Source of the DNA: Pelagibacterales bacterium SAG-MED17
GTDB taxonomy: Bacteria; Pseudomonadota; Alphaproteobacteria; Pelagibacterales; Pelagibacteraceae
Assembly (NCBI GenBank): GCA_014654115.1
Contig: JACWDO010000011.1
Location: forward strand, 1-35,105
Length of the DNA: 35,105 bases
Direction of reading: 5' to 3'
A program made the translations under genes and the position numbers. The notes below the pieces were generated by a model that was not told where the DNA came from, did no database searches, and worked only from the letters and a program-made list of their open reading frames with translations. Below, piece after piece: positions 1 to 7,614 of this stretch; the first letter of the stretch is position 1, and the number at the start of each line of letters is the position of its first letter.

Positions 1-197
1 TAAATATTCCAGTCCAAGTATTATGGGGAAATAAAGGAGTAATTGGAAAGCAGTTCAAACCATTAAAAATTTGGCAAAGATATACTAAAAGAAAAGTTAT
101 AGGTTATCCTATAAATTCGGGTCACTTCATTCCAGAGCAAAATCCAAAGGCAACTATTAAGCATCTAACCAATTTTTTTTTGAAGAAAATTAAGTAA
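1..197 (+). CDS. Alpha/beta hydrolase, C-terminal fragment (haloacetate dehalogenase-like)
   Basis: The reading frame is open from base 3 to the TAA at 195-197 and encodes the last 64 residues of a protein whose start lies outside the window. The segment begins with a strand reading IPVQVLWGNKG and later has NSGHFIPEQNP. In alpha/beta hydrolases of the epoxide hydrolase and fluoroacetate dehalogenase group this is the region where W-G introduces the last strands and the His of G-H-F is the catalytic base before a final helix. The nucleophile and acid residues are upstream and cannot be checked, so the substrate is unknown; the haloacetate dehalogenase resemblance is only by general pattern. 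The next gene starts 75 nt downstream on the same strand. Confidence 0.7.
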   Translation, partial: NIPVQVLWGNKGVIGKQFKPLKIWQRYTKRKVIGYPINSGHFIPEQNPKATIKHLTNFFLKKIK

Positions 198-272
198 TTT
201 GTCTTACTTGATGTGATCAATAATCGCGCATATCATTCTTGATAATATTAAATTCAACCTTAAATATACTGA

Positions 273-1685
273 ATGTCATCTTTACTAAAAAACTCAGAAT
301 TAACTCCAGAAAAAGCAGATAATATTGTTTCAGAGACTCTAAATAATTGTGATGATGGTGAGCTTTATATAGAGGATACAAAATCTGAAACGATTGTATT
401 AGATGACAACAAAATTAAAAGTTCAAATTATACATCAGATTTGGGCTATGGTTTTAGAGCTGTTACAGGTGAAACAGTCGCTTATTCTCATTCAAACGAA
501 ATTTCGGAAAAATCTTTAAAAAATTCTAGTGAAAATCTTAAGTCAACTTTAAAAAATAATAGCGGCACATATAATTCCGAAATAAAAAAAACTAATCAAA
601 AACTTTATAAAGACGTTGATCCAATTGAGAGTAAGTCAATGAAATCAAAAATAGAATTACTAAATAATATGAATGAATATGCTAGATCAAAAGATAGCAC
701 TGTTAAACAAGTAACAGCCAGCCTTTTAGCAGAAAAGAAGAATGTTGAAATCATTAGATCTGGAGGAGAATTATTATCAGACAATAGACCCTTAGTTAGA
801 ATTAATATGTCAGTGATGGTTGAAAAAAATGGTAGAAAAGAAACTGGCGTTTTTGGTATTGGTGGGAGACAAGATTATGATGAATATCTAAAAAATGATA
901 ATTGGAAAAAAGTTTGTGATGAGGCTTTTAGGATTGCAAGCACAAATATAGAGAGCAAACCATCCAAAGCAGGTGAAATGAAAGTTGTATTAGGACCTGG
1001 ATGGCCTGCAATTTTAATTCATGAGGCCGTAGGGCATGGACTAGAGGGAGATTTTAATAGAAAAAAAACCTCAGCTTTTCATGATTTAGTTGGTAAAAAA
1101 GTTGCTAGTGATGGAGTTACAATAATTGATGATGGAACATTAGATAATAGAAGAGGAAGTTTAAATATTGATGATGAGGGAACGCCTACAGAAAGAACTG
1201 TTTTAATAGAAGATGGTATCTTAAAAAATTTCATGCAAGACCGTTTGAATGCAAGATTAATGAATACAAAATCAACAGGAAATGGAAGAAGAGAAAGTTA
1301 TAAACATGTCGTAATGCCTAGAATGAGAAATACGATAATGCTAGGTGGATCAAGCACTCAAGAAGAAATGATTAAGTCCGTAGACAAAGGTATTTTTGCT
1401 GTAAGCTTTGGTGGTGGTCAAGTTGACATTACTTCAGGAAAATTTGTTTTTAATTGTACAGAAGCTTATGAGATTATAAATGGAAAAATTGGAGCTCCAA
1501 TTAAAGGAGCTACTTTAATTGGTGATGGACCATCTTCTTTAAAAGAAATATTAATGGTTGGAAATGATATGATGTTGGATCCTGGTATTGGAACATGCGG
1601 TAAAGCCGGACAAGGTGTGCCAGTAGGTGTTGGACAACCATCTTTACTTATCAATAATATGACTGTTGGTGGAACTCAACTGTAA
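273..1685 (+). CDS. tldD: TldD metalloprotease subunit
   Basis: The 470-aa product matches the full length of TldD. The zinc-binding motif HEAVGH lies at residues 250-255 and continues as GLEGD, the hallmark of the active subunit of the TldD/TldE(PmbA) heterodimer, a cytoplasmic protease that digests unfolded or modified peptides. A conserved Cys-bearing segment (FNCTEAYEI) follows in the C-terminal half, then glycine-rich GTCGKAGQGVPVG close to the end. No clear Shine-Dalgarno precedes the ATG; the AT-rich stretch just upstream could place a promoter very close to it. The partner subunit starts 4 nt after the stop, so the two are surely made together. The client peptide in this organism is unknown; nothing nearby resembles a RiPP or microcin precursor. 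Confidence 0.95.
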   Translation: MSSLLKNSELTPEKADNIVSETLNNCDDGELYIEDTKSETIVLDDNKIKSSNYTSDLGYGFRAVTGETVAYSHSNEISEKSLKNSSENLKSTLKNNSGTYNSEIKKTNQKLYKDVDPIESKSMKSKIELLNNMNEYARSKDSTVKQVTASLLAEKKNVEIIRSGGELLSDNRPLVRINMSVMVEKNGRKETGVFGIGGRQDYDEYLKNDNWKKVCDEAFRIASTNIESKPSKAGEMKVVLGPGWPAILIHEAVGHGLEGDFNRKKTSAFHDLVGKKVASDGVTIIDDGTLDNRRGSLNIDDEGTPTERTVLIEDGILKNFMQDRLNARLMNTKSTGNGRRESYKHVVMPRMRNTIMLGGSSTQEEMIKSVDKGIFAVSFGGGQVDITSGKFVFNCTEAYEIINGKIGAPIKGATLIGDGPSSLKEILMVGNDMMLDPGIGTCGKAGQGVPVGVGQPSLLINNMTVGGTQL

Positions 1686-1689
1686 GAAA

Positions 1690-3009
1690 ATGGTAAAAGA
1701 TCAAGATTATCTAAAAAAAATTGCAGATATATGCCTTACTAAATCAAAAAAATTAGGTTCATCTGATGCAAATATATTAGTGCAAAGTTCTGTTTCTGAA
1801 AATGTAAATGTAAGAAATAAAAAACTTGATGGATCTGAAAGGTCTGAAAACCTTGGAGTAGTTCTTACAACGTATTTAGGTAAAAGAAAGTCCTCAATAG
1901 CCTCATCAAATCTTAAAGAAAGCAATTTAGATGAGTTAGTAAATAGATGCATTGAAACAATGAAAATTACACCTGAGGATGAATATAACTCATTACCAGA
2001 TAAAGACCTCCATTTTAAAGGATTAAAAGACTTAGATTTGTATGACGAAACTCATTTAAGCAATGAAGAAAAGATTAATTTTATAAAAGAAGCAGAAGAA
2101 GAAGCTTTTTCAAATGACAAAATAATAAATACTAATGGATCTGGATTTGGTGAGAACAAATCAAATTTTTTGTTAGCTAATTCAAATGGATTTGCTGATG
2201 GATATAAAACTTCACAATTTACTGCATATTGTGAAGTTGTTTCAAAAAGCAATGGAAGTATGGAAAGAGATTATGAATATACCAGCAAAAGGTTTTATAG
2301 TGATATTTTAAAACCTAAACAACTTGGATCTATTGCAGCAGAGCATGCAATAAAGAAATTAAATCCAAAAAAAATTAAAAGTGAAAAAATTAGTCTCATA
2401 TTTGATAAAAGAATTTCAAAAAATTTTTTATCGATTTTTGCAAGTGCAATATCATCAAGTGCAATAGCAAAAGGTACTACATTTTTAAAAGATAAATTAA
2501 ATAAACAAGTTTTTAACTCTGAAATAAACATACTGGACTACGGAAATATAAGAAAAGCTAATGGATCTCGTTATTTTGACATTGAAGGTATAGCTGTAGT
2601 TAACCTTGATTTGATAAAGAATGGTATTCTCCAAGATTATTTAATTGATACTTATAATGGAAAAAAAATAAACAGAAAGTCTAACGGTAGGGCAAGCGGA
2701 ACAACAAATTTGTATTTTCAAAATGGATCAAAAACATTTGAAGAACTAATAAAATCAGAAAATAAAATCTTGTACATTAAAGAAACTATTGGCCATGGCA
2801 CAAATATTATTAATGGTGATTATTCTGTAGGAGCATCTGGTATGATGATAGAGAATGGAGAGTTTTCATATCCTGTGAGTGAAATTACAATTGCTGGAAA
2901 TTTAAATGATATTTTTAAAAATATAACTTTAGCCGACGATTTAGAATTTAATTATGCAACGAATTCACCAACAATGATGGTTGAAGGTATGGTTGTTGGT
3001 GGAAAATAA
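1690..3009 (+). CDS. pmbA: PmbA/TldE, partner subunit of TldD
   Basis: The product is the TldE-type subunit, 439 aa from the chosen ATG. It lacks the HExxxH zinc motif, as expected for the partner that shapes the substrate chamber. Near the C-terminus it has the typical run ETIGHGTNIINGDYSVGASG followed by ENGEFSYPVSEITIAGN, then a closing GMVVGGK. A TTG at 1666 would extend it by eight residues into the end of tldD, but the ATG at 1690 sits just after the tldD stop and gives the usual N-terminus, so it is preferred. The pair forms the front of a run of same-strand genes reaching to 7206. Confidence 0.93.
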   Translation: MVKDQDYLKKIADICLTKSKKLGSSDANILVQSSVSENVNVRNKKLDGSERSENLGVVLTTYLGKRKSSIASSNLKESNLDELVNRCIETMKITPEDEYNSLPDKDLHFKGLKDLDLYDETHLSNEEKINFIKEAEEEAFSNDKIINTNGSGFGENKSNFLLANSNGFADGYKTSQFTAYCEVVSKSNGSMERDYEYTSKRFYSDILKPKQLGSIAAEHAIKKLNPKKIKSEKISLIFDKRISKNFLSIFASAISSSAIAKGTTFLKDKLNKQVFNSEINILDYGNIRKANGSRYFDIEGIAVVNLDLIKNGILQDYLIDTYNGKKINRKSNGRASGTTNLYFQNGSKTFEELIKSENKILYIKETIGHGTNIINGDYSVGASGMMIENGEFSYPVSEITIAGNLNDIFKNITLADDLEFNYATNSPTMMVEGMVVGGK

Positions 3010-3016
3010 TTTCTAA

Positions 3017-3565
3017 ATGAAAAAAATAATAACTACTTTTTTTGCTATTTTTTTTATTACTACCTCATCAAATTCCAATGAATACGAAATAAGATTAAAT
3101 GATTTATTTGAAAAGTTAAAAATTCAAAACCATTCAATTGCAATTGATACTGAGATGAAAATCTGGGATATTTGGACCAAACATCCCACTAATCAAAATT
3201 TAACTTCTTTGCTATCAAGAGGAACAAAATTTATGAACCAGGAACAATATTCTGTTGCTGTTGATATATTTTCAACAGTAATTAAAAAAGATCCTAAATG
3301 GGCAGAGGCTTGGAATAAACGTGCAACTGTCTTTTATTTAATGGGTAAATATCAAGATTCTCAAAATGATATAGATAAGGTATTAAAACTGGAGAAAAGA
3401 CATTTTGGAGCATTATCAGGACAGGGTCTCGTTCAAATCAAATTAAAAAATTACGAAAAGGCTTTAAAGAGTTATGAAAAAGTAAAAGAAATTTATCCAT
3501 CCATGAGGTCACCTGAAATAATGATACCACAGATTAAAGAATTGATTAAAAATCAGTCTGTGTAA
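3017..3565 (+). CDS. Secreted TPR-repeat protein
   Basis: The 182-aa product begins with a clear export signal (MKK, then a hydrophobic stretch to about residue 18, with Ser-rich cleavage region) and is therefore periplasmic or membrane-tethered. From about residue 61 to 162 it holds three tetratricopeptide-like units; the second contains WAEAWNKRATVFYLMGKYQD, a textbook TPR helix pair. TPRs bind other proteins, so the likely role is as an adaptor in the envelope; no enzyme signature is present. It starts 7 nt after pmbA and its stop codon directly abuts the ATG of the next secreted protein, so the two are probably co-translated. The partner is unknown. Confidence 0.8.
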   Translation: MKKIITTFFAIFFITTSSNSNEYEIRLNDLFEKLKIQNHSIAIDTEMKIWDIWTKHPTNQNLTSLLSRGTKFMNQEQYSVAVDIFSTVIKKDPKWAEAWNKRATVFYLMGKYQDSQNDIDKVLKLEKRHFGALSGQGLVQIKLKNYEKALKSYEKVKEIYPSMRSPEIMIPQIKELIKNQSV

Positions 3566-4114
3566 ATGAAAAAATTAATAATAATATTTTTAATTCATAT
3601 TTTTTCATTTAATTCCGCTTATTCTTTAGATGAAATTCTTCCTTCTTTAAAAGAAGGAGGAAAAATAATATTTATTAGACATGCGCTTGCACCGGGGAAT
3701 GGAGATCCAGAAAATTTTGATTTAAATGATTGTTCTACGCAAAGAAATTTAAATCAAAGGGGAATTGAACAGTCAAAATTTATTGGAAATATATTTAATA
3801 AAAACCAGATTAAAATTAAAGATGTCTTCTCGAGTGAATGGTGCAGATGTAAAGACACTGCTAAATTTGCTTTTAAATATTATCAAACATTTAGCGCACT
3901 AAATTCTTTTTATGATATTAGATTTGAGGCAAATGAAGCGAAACAGATAATTCAACTTAAAGAATTTATTAATCAATGGAACGGCAAAGATAATATAATT
4001 TTTGTTACCCATTTTGTTGTTATATCTTCAATGCTGAATATAGGGACTTCTTCAGGAGAAATAGTAATCACTGATAAGAATTTAAATATTATTGGATCAA
4101 TTGATACTTTGTAA
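3566..4114 (+). CDS. Periplasmic histidine phosphatase superfamily protein
   Basis: The 182-aa product has an N-terminal signal peptide (about residues 1-20, ending NSAYS) and a histidine-phosphatase fold of branch 1. The phosphate-accepting motif FIRHALAPG places R38 and H39 in the active site; SSEWCRCKDTA around residues 89-99 supplies the second Arg (R94), and VTHF has the second catalytic His at 149. All four pocket residues are therefore present. The insert GDPENFDLNDCSTQRNLNQRG is the common linker in exported members. It probably removes phosphate from a small periplasmic molecule, which would suit a phosphate-poor marine setting; the substrate cannot be told. ATG follows the preceding TAA with no gap. 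Confidence 0.82.
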   Translation: MKKLIIIFLIHIFSFNSAYSLDEILPSLKEGGKIIFIRHALAPGNGDPENFDLNDCSTQRNLNQRGIEQSKFIGNIFNKNQIKIKDVFSSEWCRCKDTAKFAFKYYQTFSALNSFYDIRFEANEAKQIIQLKEFINQWNGKDNIIFVTHFVVISSMLNIGTSSGEIVITDKNLNIIGSIDTL

Positions 4115-4132
4115 TATATTAACTTAAGATTT

Positions 4133-4324
4133 ATGAAAACAATATTTATTATAGGATCAAAGAAGCATACTTTAAAATACACTAGAAAAATGCCTGAAGG
4201 TGAAATAAAAAAAATGAAATCTTTTGTAACTAATAAGGGCCAAAAGTTAGAAAAAACATCCAAGTTTAAAATAATAAATATCTCAGACGAAAAAACAGCA
4301 AGAGTATTAAAGATCAGTTTATAA
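4133..4324 (+). CDS. Small basic protein of unknown function
   Basis: This 63-aa frame fills the gap between the phosphatase and the aminotransferase on the same strand. The sequence is Lys-rich (MPEGEIKKMKSFV, NKGQKLEKTSKFK) and has no membrane segment, signal peptide or recognisable motif. The length of open frame, the 18-nt spacing from the gene before and the 25-nt spacing to the gene after fit the packing of the surrounding operon, which is the main reason to accept it. No strong Shine-Dalgarno is visible. The opposite strand also has an open frame here, but that one runs through the end of the phosphatase and is less plausible. I do not recognise the family. Confidence 0.55.
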   Translation: MKTIFIIGSKKHTLKYTRKMPEGEIKKMKSFVTNKGQKLEKTSKFKIINISDEKTARVLKISL

Positions 4325-4349
4325 TATTTAATTCAGAAATAGAGACTAA

Positions 4350-5501
4350 ATGAAGAAATCTAAAAGAAGTAATGTTGATCCATTTATCGTAATGGATGTA
4401 ATGGAGTCCGCTCGAAAAGCAGAAGCTAATGGCAAGCATGTAATTCATATGGAAGTAGGTCAACCAGGAACACCAGCGCCAAAACTTGCCAAACAATTTA
4501 TTTCAGATGAAATTGCTAATAATGATCTTGGCTATACTGTTACTTTAGGTTTGCCAGAATTAAGAAATAGAATTTCTAAATTGTATGGAGATTGGTACAA
4601 TATTGATTTAAATACAGACAGAATAATTGTAACAACTGGATCTTCTGGAGCATTTATACTTTCTTTTGCAGCATTATTTGATGTTGGAGATAGAGTAGGT
4701 ATTGCCGCTCCAGGCTATCCTAGCTATAGACAAATTTTAAAATCACAAGATTTAATTCCAATTGATATTTTTACAGAGTTGCAAAATAAATTTCAGCCTA
4801 TTCCTAAAGATATCAAAGAAAATAATTTAAATGGTTTACTAGTTGCTTCTCCTGCAAATCCTACCGGATCAATGCTTAATAAAAAAAAACTGGAAGAACT
4901 TATTAATACAGCGCATGAAAATGAAGTGAGCTTTATAAGTGATGAGATTTATCATGGAATTCAATATGAAAACAATCCTACATCTGCCTTAGAAATTTCA
5001 AATGAATGTTATGTTATAAATTCATTTTCTAAATATTTTTCTATGACAGGCTGGAGAGTGGGTTGGATGATTGTTCCTGAAGATCATGTGAGACAAGTAG
5101 AAAGATTATCTCAAAATCTATTTATTTGTCCTCCTCATGTCAGTCAATTAACTGCTTTATCTGCCATGGATGCAAAAGATGAATTAAATTATAATGTAGA
5201 GGTTTATAAAAAAAATAGATCAATTTTGTTAGAAGAGCTCCCTAAGGCTGGTTTAAACAAATTTTCTCCTCCAGATGGTGCTTTTTATATCTATATTGAT
5301 ATTTCAGAATATTCGAAAGATAGCCTTAAATTTTGCAAAGAAGTACTTGATAAAGCTGGAGTTGCAATAACTCCTGGACTTGATTTCGACCAAAAAAGAG
5401 GAAATTCTACGATAAGGTTTTCATACGCTAGAAGCACTGAGGATATAATTGAAGGAGCAAATAGAATAAAAAAATTTATGAAAGAAGAATATTTAAAATA
5501 A
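4350..5501 (+). CDS. Class I/II PLP-dependent aminotransferase
   Basis: The 383-aa product is a complete fold-type I aminotransferase. It shows GQPGTPAP near residue 37, TTGSSGAF (95-102) for cofactor phosphate contacts, SPANPTG (167-173), the SDEIYHG motif (197-203) whose Asp binds the pyridine nitrogen, and SFSKYFSMTGWRVGW with the PLP-binding lysine at K228. Arginine in the late IRFSYAR segment would bind the substrate carboxylate. Such proteins transaminate aspartate, aromatic or branched amino acids; sequence alone does not decide which. It starts 25 nt after the small unknown gene and is followed after 2 nt by the HTATIP2-like gene. Confidence 0.9.
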   Translation: MKKSKRSNVDPFIVMDVMESARKAEANGKHVIHMEVGQPGTPAPKLAKQFISDEIANNDLGYTVTLGLPELRNRISKLYGDWYNIDLNTDRIIVTTGSSGAFILSFAALFDVGDRVGIAAPGYPSYRQILKSQDLIPIDIFTELQNKFQPIPKDIKENNLNGLLVASPANPTGSMLNKKKLEELINTAHENEVSFISDEIYHGIQYENNPTSALEISNECYVINSFSKYFSMTGWRVGWMIVPEDHVRQVERLSQNLFICPPHVSQLTALSAMDAKDELNYNVEVYKKNRSILLEELPKAGLNKFSPPDGAFYIYIDISEYSKDSLKFCKEVLDKAGVAITPGLDFDQKRGNSTIRFSYARSTEDIIEGANRIKKFMKEEYLK

Positions 5502-5503
5502 GG

Positions 5504-6160
5504 ATGAAAACCGCTCTTTTATTTGGTTCATCTGGATTAATTGGATCAAATTTATTAGATAATTTGATCAATAATAATAATTATAACAAAATAAAAATAT
5601 TTGTTAGAGGATTACCTTCTATCAATAATTCAAAAGTAGAAGTAATCAAAACTGATTTTTTGGATTTAGAAACCTTGAAAGAAAATTTAATAGGTGACGA
5701 TTGTTTTTTTTGTATTGGCACAACGCACAAAGATACACCTGATAAAAACGAATATAGAAGAATAGAGTATGACCTACCTGTGCATTTAGCAAAAATTGCA
5801 AAATTAAATTCAATTAATAATTTTATTTATGTCTCCTCAATAGGAGCAAACCCAAAAGCCTCAAGCACATATTTAAAAAATAAAGGACAAGCTGAGGAAG
5901 AGCTTAAAAAAATAGGATTTTCGAACTTAAGTATTATTCAGCCCTCATTTTTAGTTGGAAATAGAAAAGCCTTTAGAATTAGTGAGGCATTAGGAATTCC
6001 TGTAATGAAATTTTTATCCTTATTCTTTTTAGGTGGATTTAAAAAATATACTCCAATAAATGTAGAGATAGTTGTAAAAGCAATGATTAAAATTGCTTCA
6101 GAAAATTATAATGAGCAAACTTATTTGTCTGATAGGTTGCAAGAGTTAGGATCTGAATAA
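5504..6160 (+). CDS. HTATIP2-like NAD(P)-binding Rossmann protein
   Basis: The 218-aa product opens with ALLFGSSGLIGSNLL, a G-x-x-G-x-x-G dinucleotide-binding loop of the atypical SDR type (residues about 8-14). It continues with FFCIGTTHKDTPDKNEYRRIEYD and FIYVSSIGANPKASSTYLKN, which match the HTATIP2/YybE-like oxidoreductases in order and spacing; in that group the Tyr and Lys in SSTYLKNKG are the SDR catalytic pair. The length is normal for the family. The substrate is not known for most bacterial members. It is placed 2 nt after the aminotransferase and its TAA abuts the ATG of the SOUL gene, so it is translated from the same message. Confidence 0.8.
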   Translation: MKTALLFGSSGLIGSNLLDNLINNNNYNKIKIFVRGLPSINNSKVEVIKTDFLDLETLKENLIGDDCFFCIGTTHKDTPDKNEYRRIEYDLPVHLAKIAKLNSINNFIYVSSIGANPKASSTYLKNKGQAEEELKKIGFSNLSIIQPSFLVGNRKAFRISEALGIPVMKFLSLFFLGGFKKYTPINVEIVVKAMIKIASENYNEQTYLSDRLQELGSE

Positions 6161-6733
6161 ATGAGAAAATTAATAATATCAATACCTTTTTTGATTTATA
6201 TATTTTGTTTTTTGCCATACTCTAAATCAATGGCTTACGAAGAATCTCAGTATGATGTAGTATATAAATCTGAGATTTATGAAGTAAGACACTATAAAGA
6301 CCGTCTAATTGTCGAAGTTGTAAGCAGAAATGATGACAGTAGTTTTAGAAAACTTTTTAAATACATCTCGGGTCAGAATAATAAATCCCAAGAAATTAAA
6401 ATGACTGTGCCAGTAACTCAGGGTGAGAAAGAAAATGGATACTATATGCAATTTTATCTTCCATCAAAATTTACAAAAGAGAATGCACCTATACCAACAA
6501 ATTCAGATATTAAAATCTCAACAATAGAAGAAGGTTTTTTTGCTGTAATAGAATATTCTGGAAGAGCCTCAGATAATAATTTCTTCAAACATAAGGAAAT
6601 TCTTAATAAAAAACTTTTAGAGGATAAAGTAATCATTAAAGGACCTCCAATAAGAGCAACCTACAATGGGCCTTTTACGCTTCCTATGATGAGACGAAAT
6701 GAAGCTATGTTTAAAGTTGAGTGGAGTAAATAG
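6161..6733 (+). CDS. Exported SOUL-family (haem-binding) protein
   Basis: The 190-aa product has an N-terminal hydrophobic export segment (about residues 5-25) followed by a SOUL domain filling the rest. Typical SOUL features are YEVRHYKDRLIVEV at the start of the domain, a KMTVPVTQ strand, MQFYLPSKFT, and a final PFTLPMMRRNEAMFKVEW. Family members bind haem or tetrapyrroles with modest affinity; in bacteria their physiological job is unsettled. Export suggests periplasmic tetrapyrrole or lipid handling, which is inference. It is the last gene of the run that begins with the aminotransferase; a 71-nt gap with an inverted repeat follows. Confidence 0.85.
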   Translation: MRKLIISIPFLIYIFCFLPYSKSMAYEESQYDVVYKSEIYEVRHYKDRLIVEVVSRNDDSSFRKLFKYISGQNNKSQEIKMTVPVTQGEKENGYYMQFYLPSKFTKENAPIPTNSDIKISTIEEGFFAVIEYSGRASDNNFFKHKEILNKKLLEDKVIIKGPPIRATYNGPFTLPMMRRNEAMFKVEWSK

Positions 6734-6761
6734 ATTAACATTTTGTCATATACATTAATTT

Positions 6762-6775
6762 CTATCAACTGATAG
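6762..6775. promoter_or_regulatory. Perfect inverted repeat upstream of cupin gene
   Basis: CTATCA-AC-TGATAG is an exact 6-bp inverted repeat with a 2-nt centre, 29 nt before the cupin ATG and downstream of a TTGTCA box at 6743-6748. It could be the operator of a small dimeric regulator controlling the cupin gene. No regulator gene is adjacent. In such AT-rich DNA a 6-bp palindrome can arise by chance, so this is tentative. Confidence 0.3.
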
Positions 6776-6804
6776 TTTAATTTCATTAATCAGAAAGGTA
6801 TTTC

Positions 6805-7206
6805 ATGAAAAAATTATTTCTAATTTTATTTGTATTATTTGGTTTAAACAGCTCTGTTTTTGCAGATGGTCATGTAAAAAGAATTTTATCAACTAGTCAG
6901 ACTGGTATGGGTAACGATATCGTTTATCCATCAGGAAAAGCAAAGATCACGGCTTTTGAATTTACTGTGCCCGTTGGAGGCCCTGTAGTTCCGCATACTC
7001 ACTCATTCCCTGTTTTAATAATGATACAACAAGGAGAAATTGAACTTACTCAAGGTGGCAAAAGCTATGTTTATAAAGCTGGAGATGCATTTATTGAAGA
7101 TGTAGGTGTAGCTCATGAATCTAAAAATATTGGAGATGTCCCTGTTAAAGCAATTGTTGTTGCTATGGGAGTTGAAGGTCAAAAAATTATGACCCCAGTA
7201 AAATAG
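6805..7206 (+). CDS. Exported cupin-domain protein
   Basis: The 133-aa product has a strong signal peptide (MKKLFLILFVLFG through about residue 20, ending VFADG) followed by a single small beta-barrel cupin. The first metal-binding motif is represented by PHTHSFPVLIMIQQGEIEL, where two His ligands are present but the usual Glu is replaced. The second motif is GDAFIEDVGVAHESKN, with its His intact. A three-His metal site is therefore possible. An AAAGG Shine-Dalgarno lies 7 nt before the ATG, clearer than for most genes here. It appears to be its own transcription unit: a gap with a candidate operator precedes it and a terminator hairpin follows 9 nt after the stop. The ligand is unknown. Confidence 0.82.
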   Translation: MKKLFLILFVLFGLNSSVFADGHVKRILSTSQTGMGNDIVYPSGKAKITAFEFTVPVGGPVVPHTHSFPVLIMIQQGEIELTQGGKSYVYKAGDAFIEDVGVAHESKNIGDVPVKAIVVAMGVEGQKIMTPVK

Positions 7207-7210
7207 AAAG

Positions 7211-7256
7211 AAAAAATATGGGGCGGTAATTTTACATGCCCCATATCTCATTTTTT
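7211..7256. terminator. Bidirectional intrinsic terminator between convergent genes
   Basis: A 9-bp perfect stem, ATATGGGGC (7216-7224) with GCCCCATAT (7238-7246), encloses a 13-nt loop. On the + strand it is followed by CTCATTTTTT and ends the cupin transcript. On the - strand the stem is followed directly by six or more T (complement of 7211-7216), making it an even better terminator for the small minus-strand unit whose last ORF stops at 7260. Confidence 0.85.
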
Positions 7257-7259
7257 AAG

Positions 7260-7451
7260 CTACAGTTTTTTAGTCTCTTTTTTCAAGTGACCTAATGTTT
7301 CACCAGAATTTTTTCCAGATTTGATAACGTATCCACTTGTGCCGTTGGCATTAGTTTCCACAGTCTTCAAATTTCGAAACATTAGTTGATTTAGCCTAGC
7401 ATTCTTTGAGCCTCGGCTAAACGAACTTAAAACTCTGTGCATTCTTTTCAT
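7260..7451 (-). CDS. 63-aa basic small protein, function unknown
   Basis: The frame is open further upstream (to 7589), but the start at 7451 is chosen because AAGGAG (7457-7462 on the minus strand) lies 5 nt before this ATG, one of the strongest Shine-Dalgarno sequences in the window. The product begins MKRMHRVLSSFSRGSKNARL and is rich in Arg, Lys and Ser, with no membrane segment or signal peptide and few acidic residues; a nucleic-acid- or ribosome-binding role would fit the charge but is only a guess. Its ATG overlaps the TGA of a 23-codon frame (ATGA). It ends 4 nt before the base of a terminator stem. I do not recognise the family. Confidence 0.6.
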   Translation of the reverse strand: MKRMHRVLSSFSRGSKNARLNQLMFRNLKTVETNANGTSGYVIKSGKNSGETLGHLKKETKKL

Positions 7452-7519
7452 ACACTCTCCTTGTTTGTTTTTCCAAAACTCGCTTTTAACCGATGCGATA
7501 TCGGCCTCTTTTTCACCAT
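7448..7519 (-). CDS. Possible 23-aa upstream ORF coupled to the 63-aa gene
   Basis: ATG at 7519-7517 opens a 23-codon frame (MVKKRPISHRLKASF...KESV) whose TGA stop shares bases with the next ATG (ATGA). Its codons for Lys-Glu near the end are themselves the AAGGAG ribosome-binding site of the downstream gene, so translation of this ORF would cover and then release that site. A small hairpin, CCGAT-ATCGC-ATCGG, lies inside it. There is no Shine-Dalgarno before its own start; if the promoter boxes at 7536-7564 are real the leader would be about ten bases. It may be a true basic peptide, a regulatory leader, or chance. Confidence 0.35.
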   Translation of the reverse strand: MVKKRPISHRLKASFGKTNKESV

Positions 7520-7535
7520 GAGATATGGTATTGTT

Positions 7536-7564
7536 AAAGTATCTTTTACAAATAATATTTTCAA
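7536..7564 (-). promoter_or_regulatory. Sigma70-like promoter for the small minus-strand unit
   Basis: Read on the minus strand, TTGAAA (7559-7564) and TACTTT (7536-7541) are separated by 17 nt, the optimal spacing. The expected transcription start near 7529 gives a transcript of about 320 nt ending at the terminator at 7211. The -35 box matches 5 of 6 consensus bases, the -10 box 4 of 6. Confidence 0.45.
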
Positions 7565-7614
7565 TTAGATAACTTATTATTATGACCAAACTGGGTTTTA
7601 AAATTATTTAATAC

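Noticed and set aside
208..220. TTGAT-GTG-ATCAA palindrome resembling an FNR/Anr site before tldD
   Set aside because: The FNR consensus needs four bases between the half-sites; here there are three, and no FNR-type gene or anaerobic gene is nearby.
1666..1689. TTG start extending PmbA by eight residues
   Set aside because: It overlaps tldD, adds residues not typical of the family, and an ATG lies 4 nt after the tldD stop.
7452..7589. Upstream extension of the 63-aa ORF to 109 aa
   Set aside because: The strong AAGGAG at 7457-7462 favours the ATG at 7451, and the extension shows no coding character; a different frame is used by the possible 23-aa ORF.
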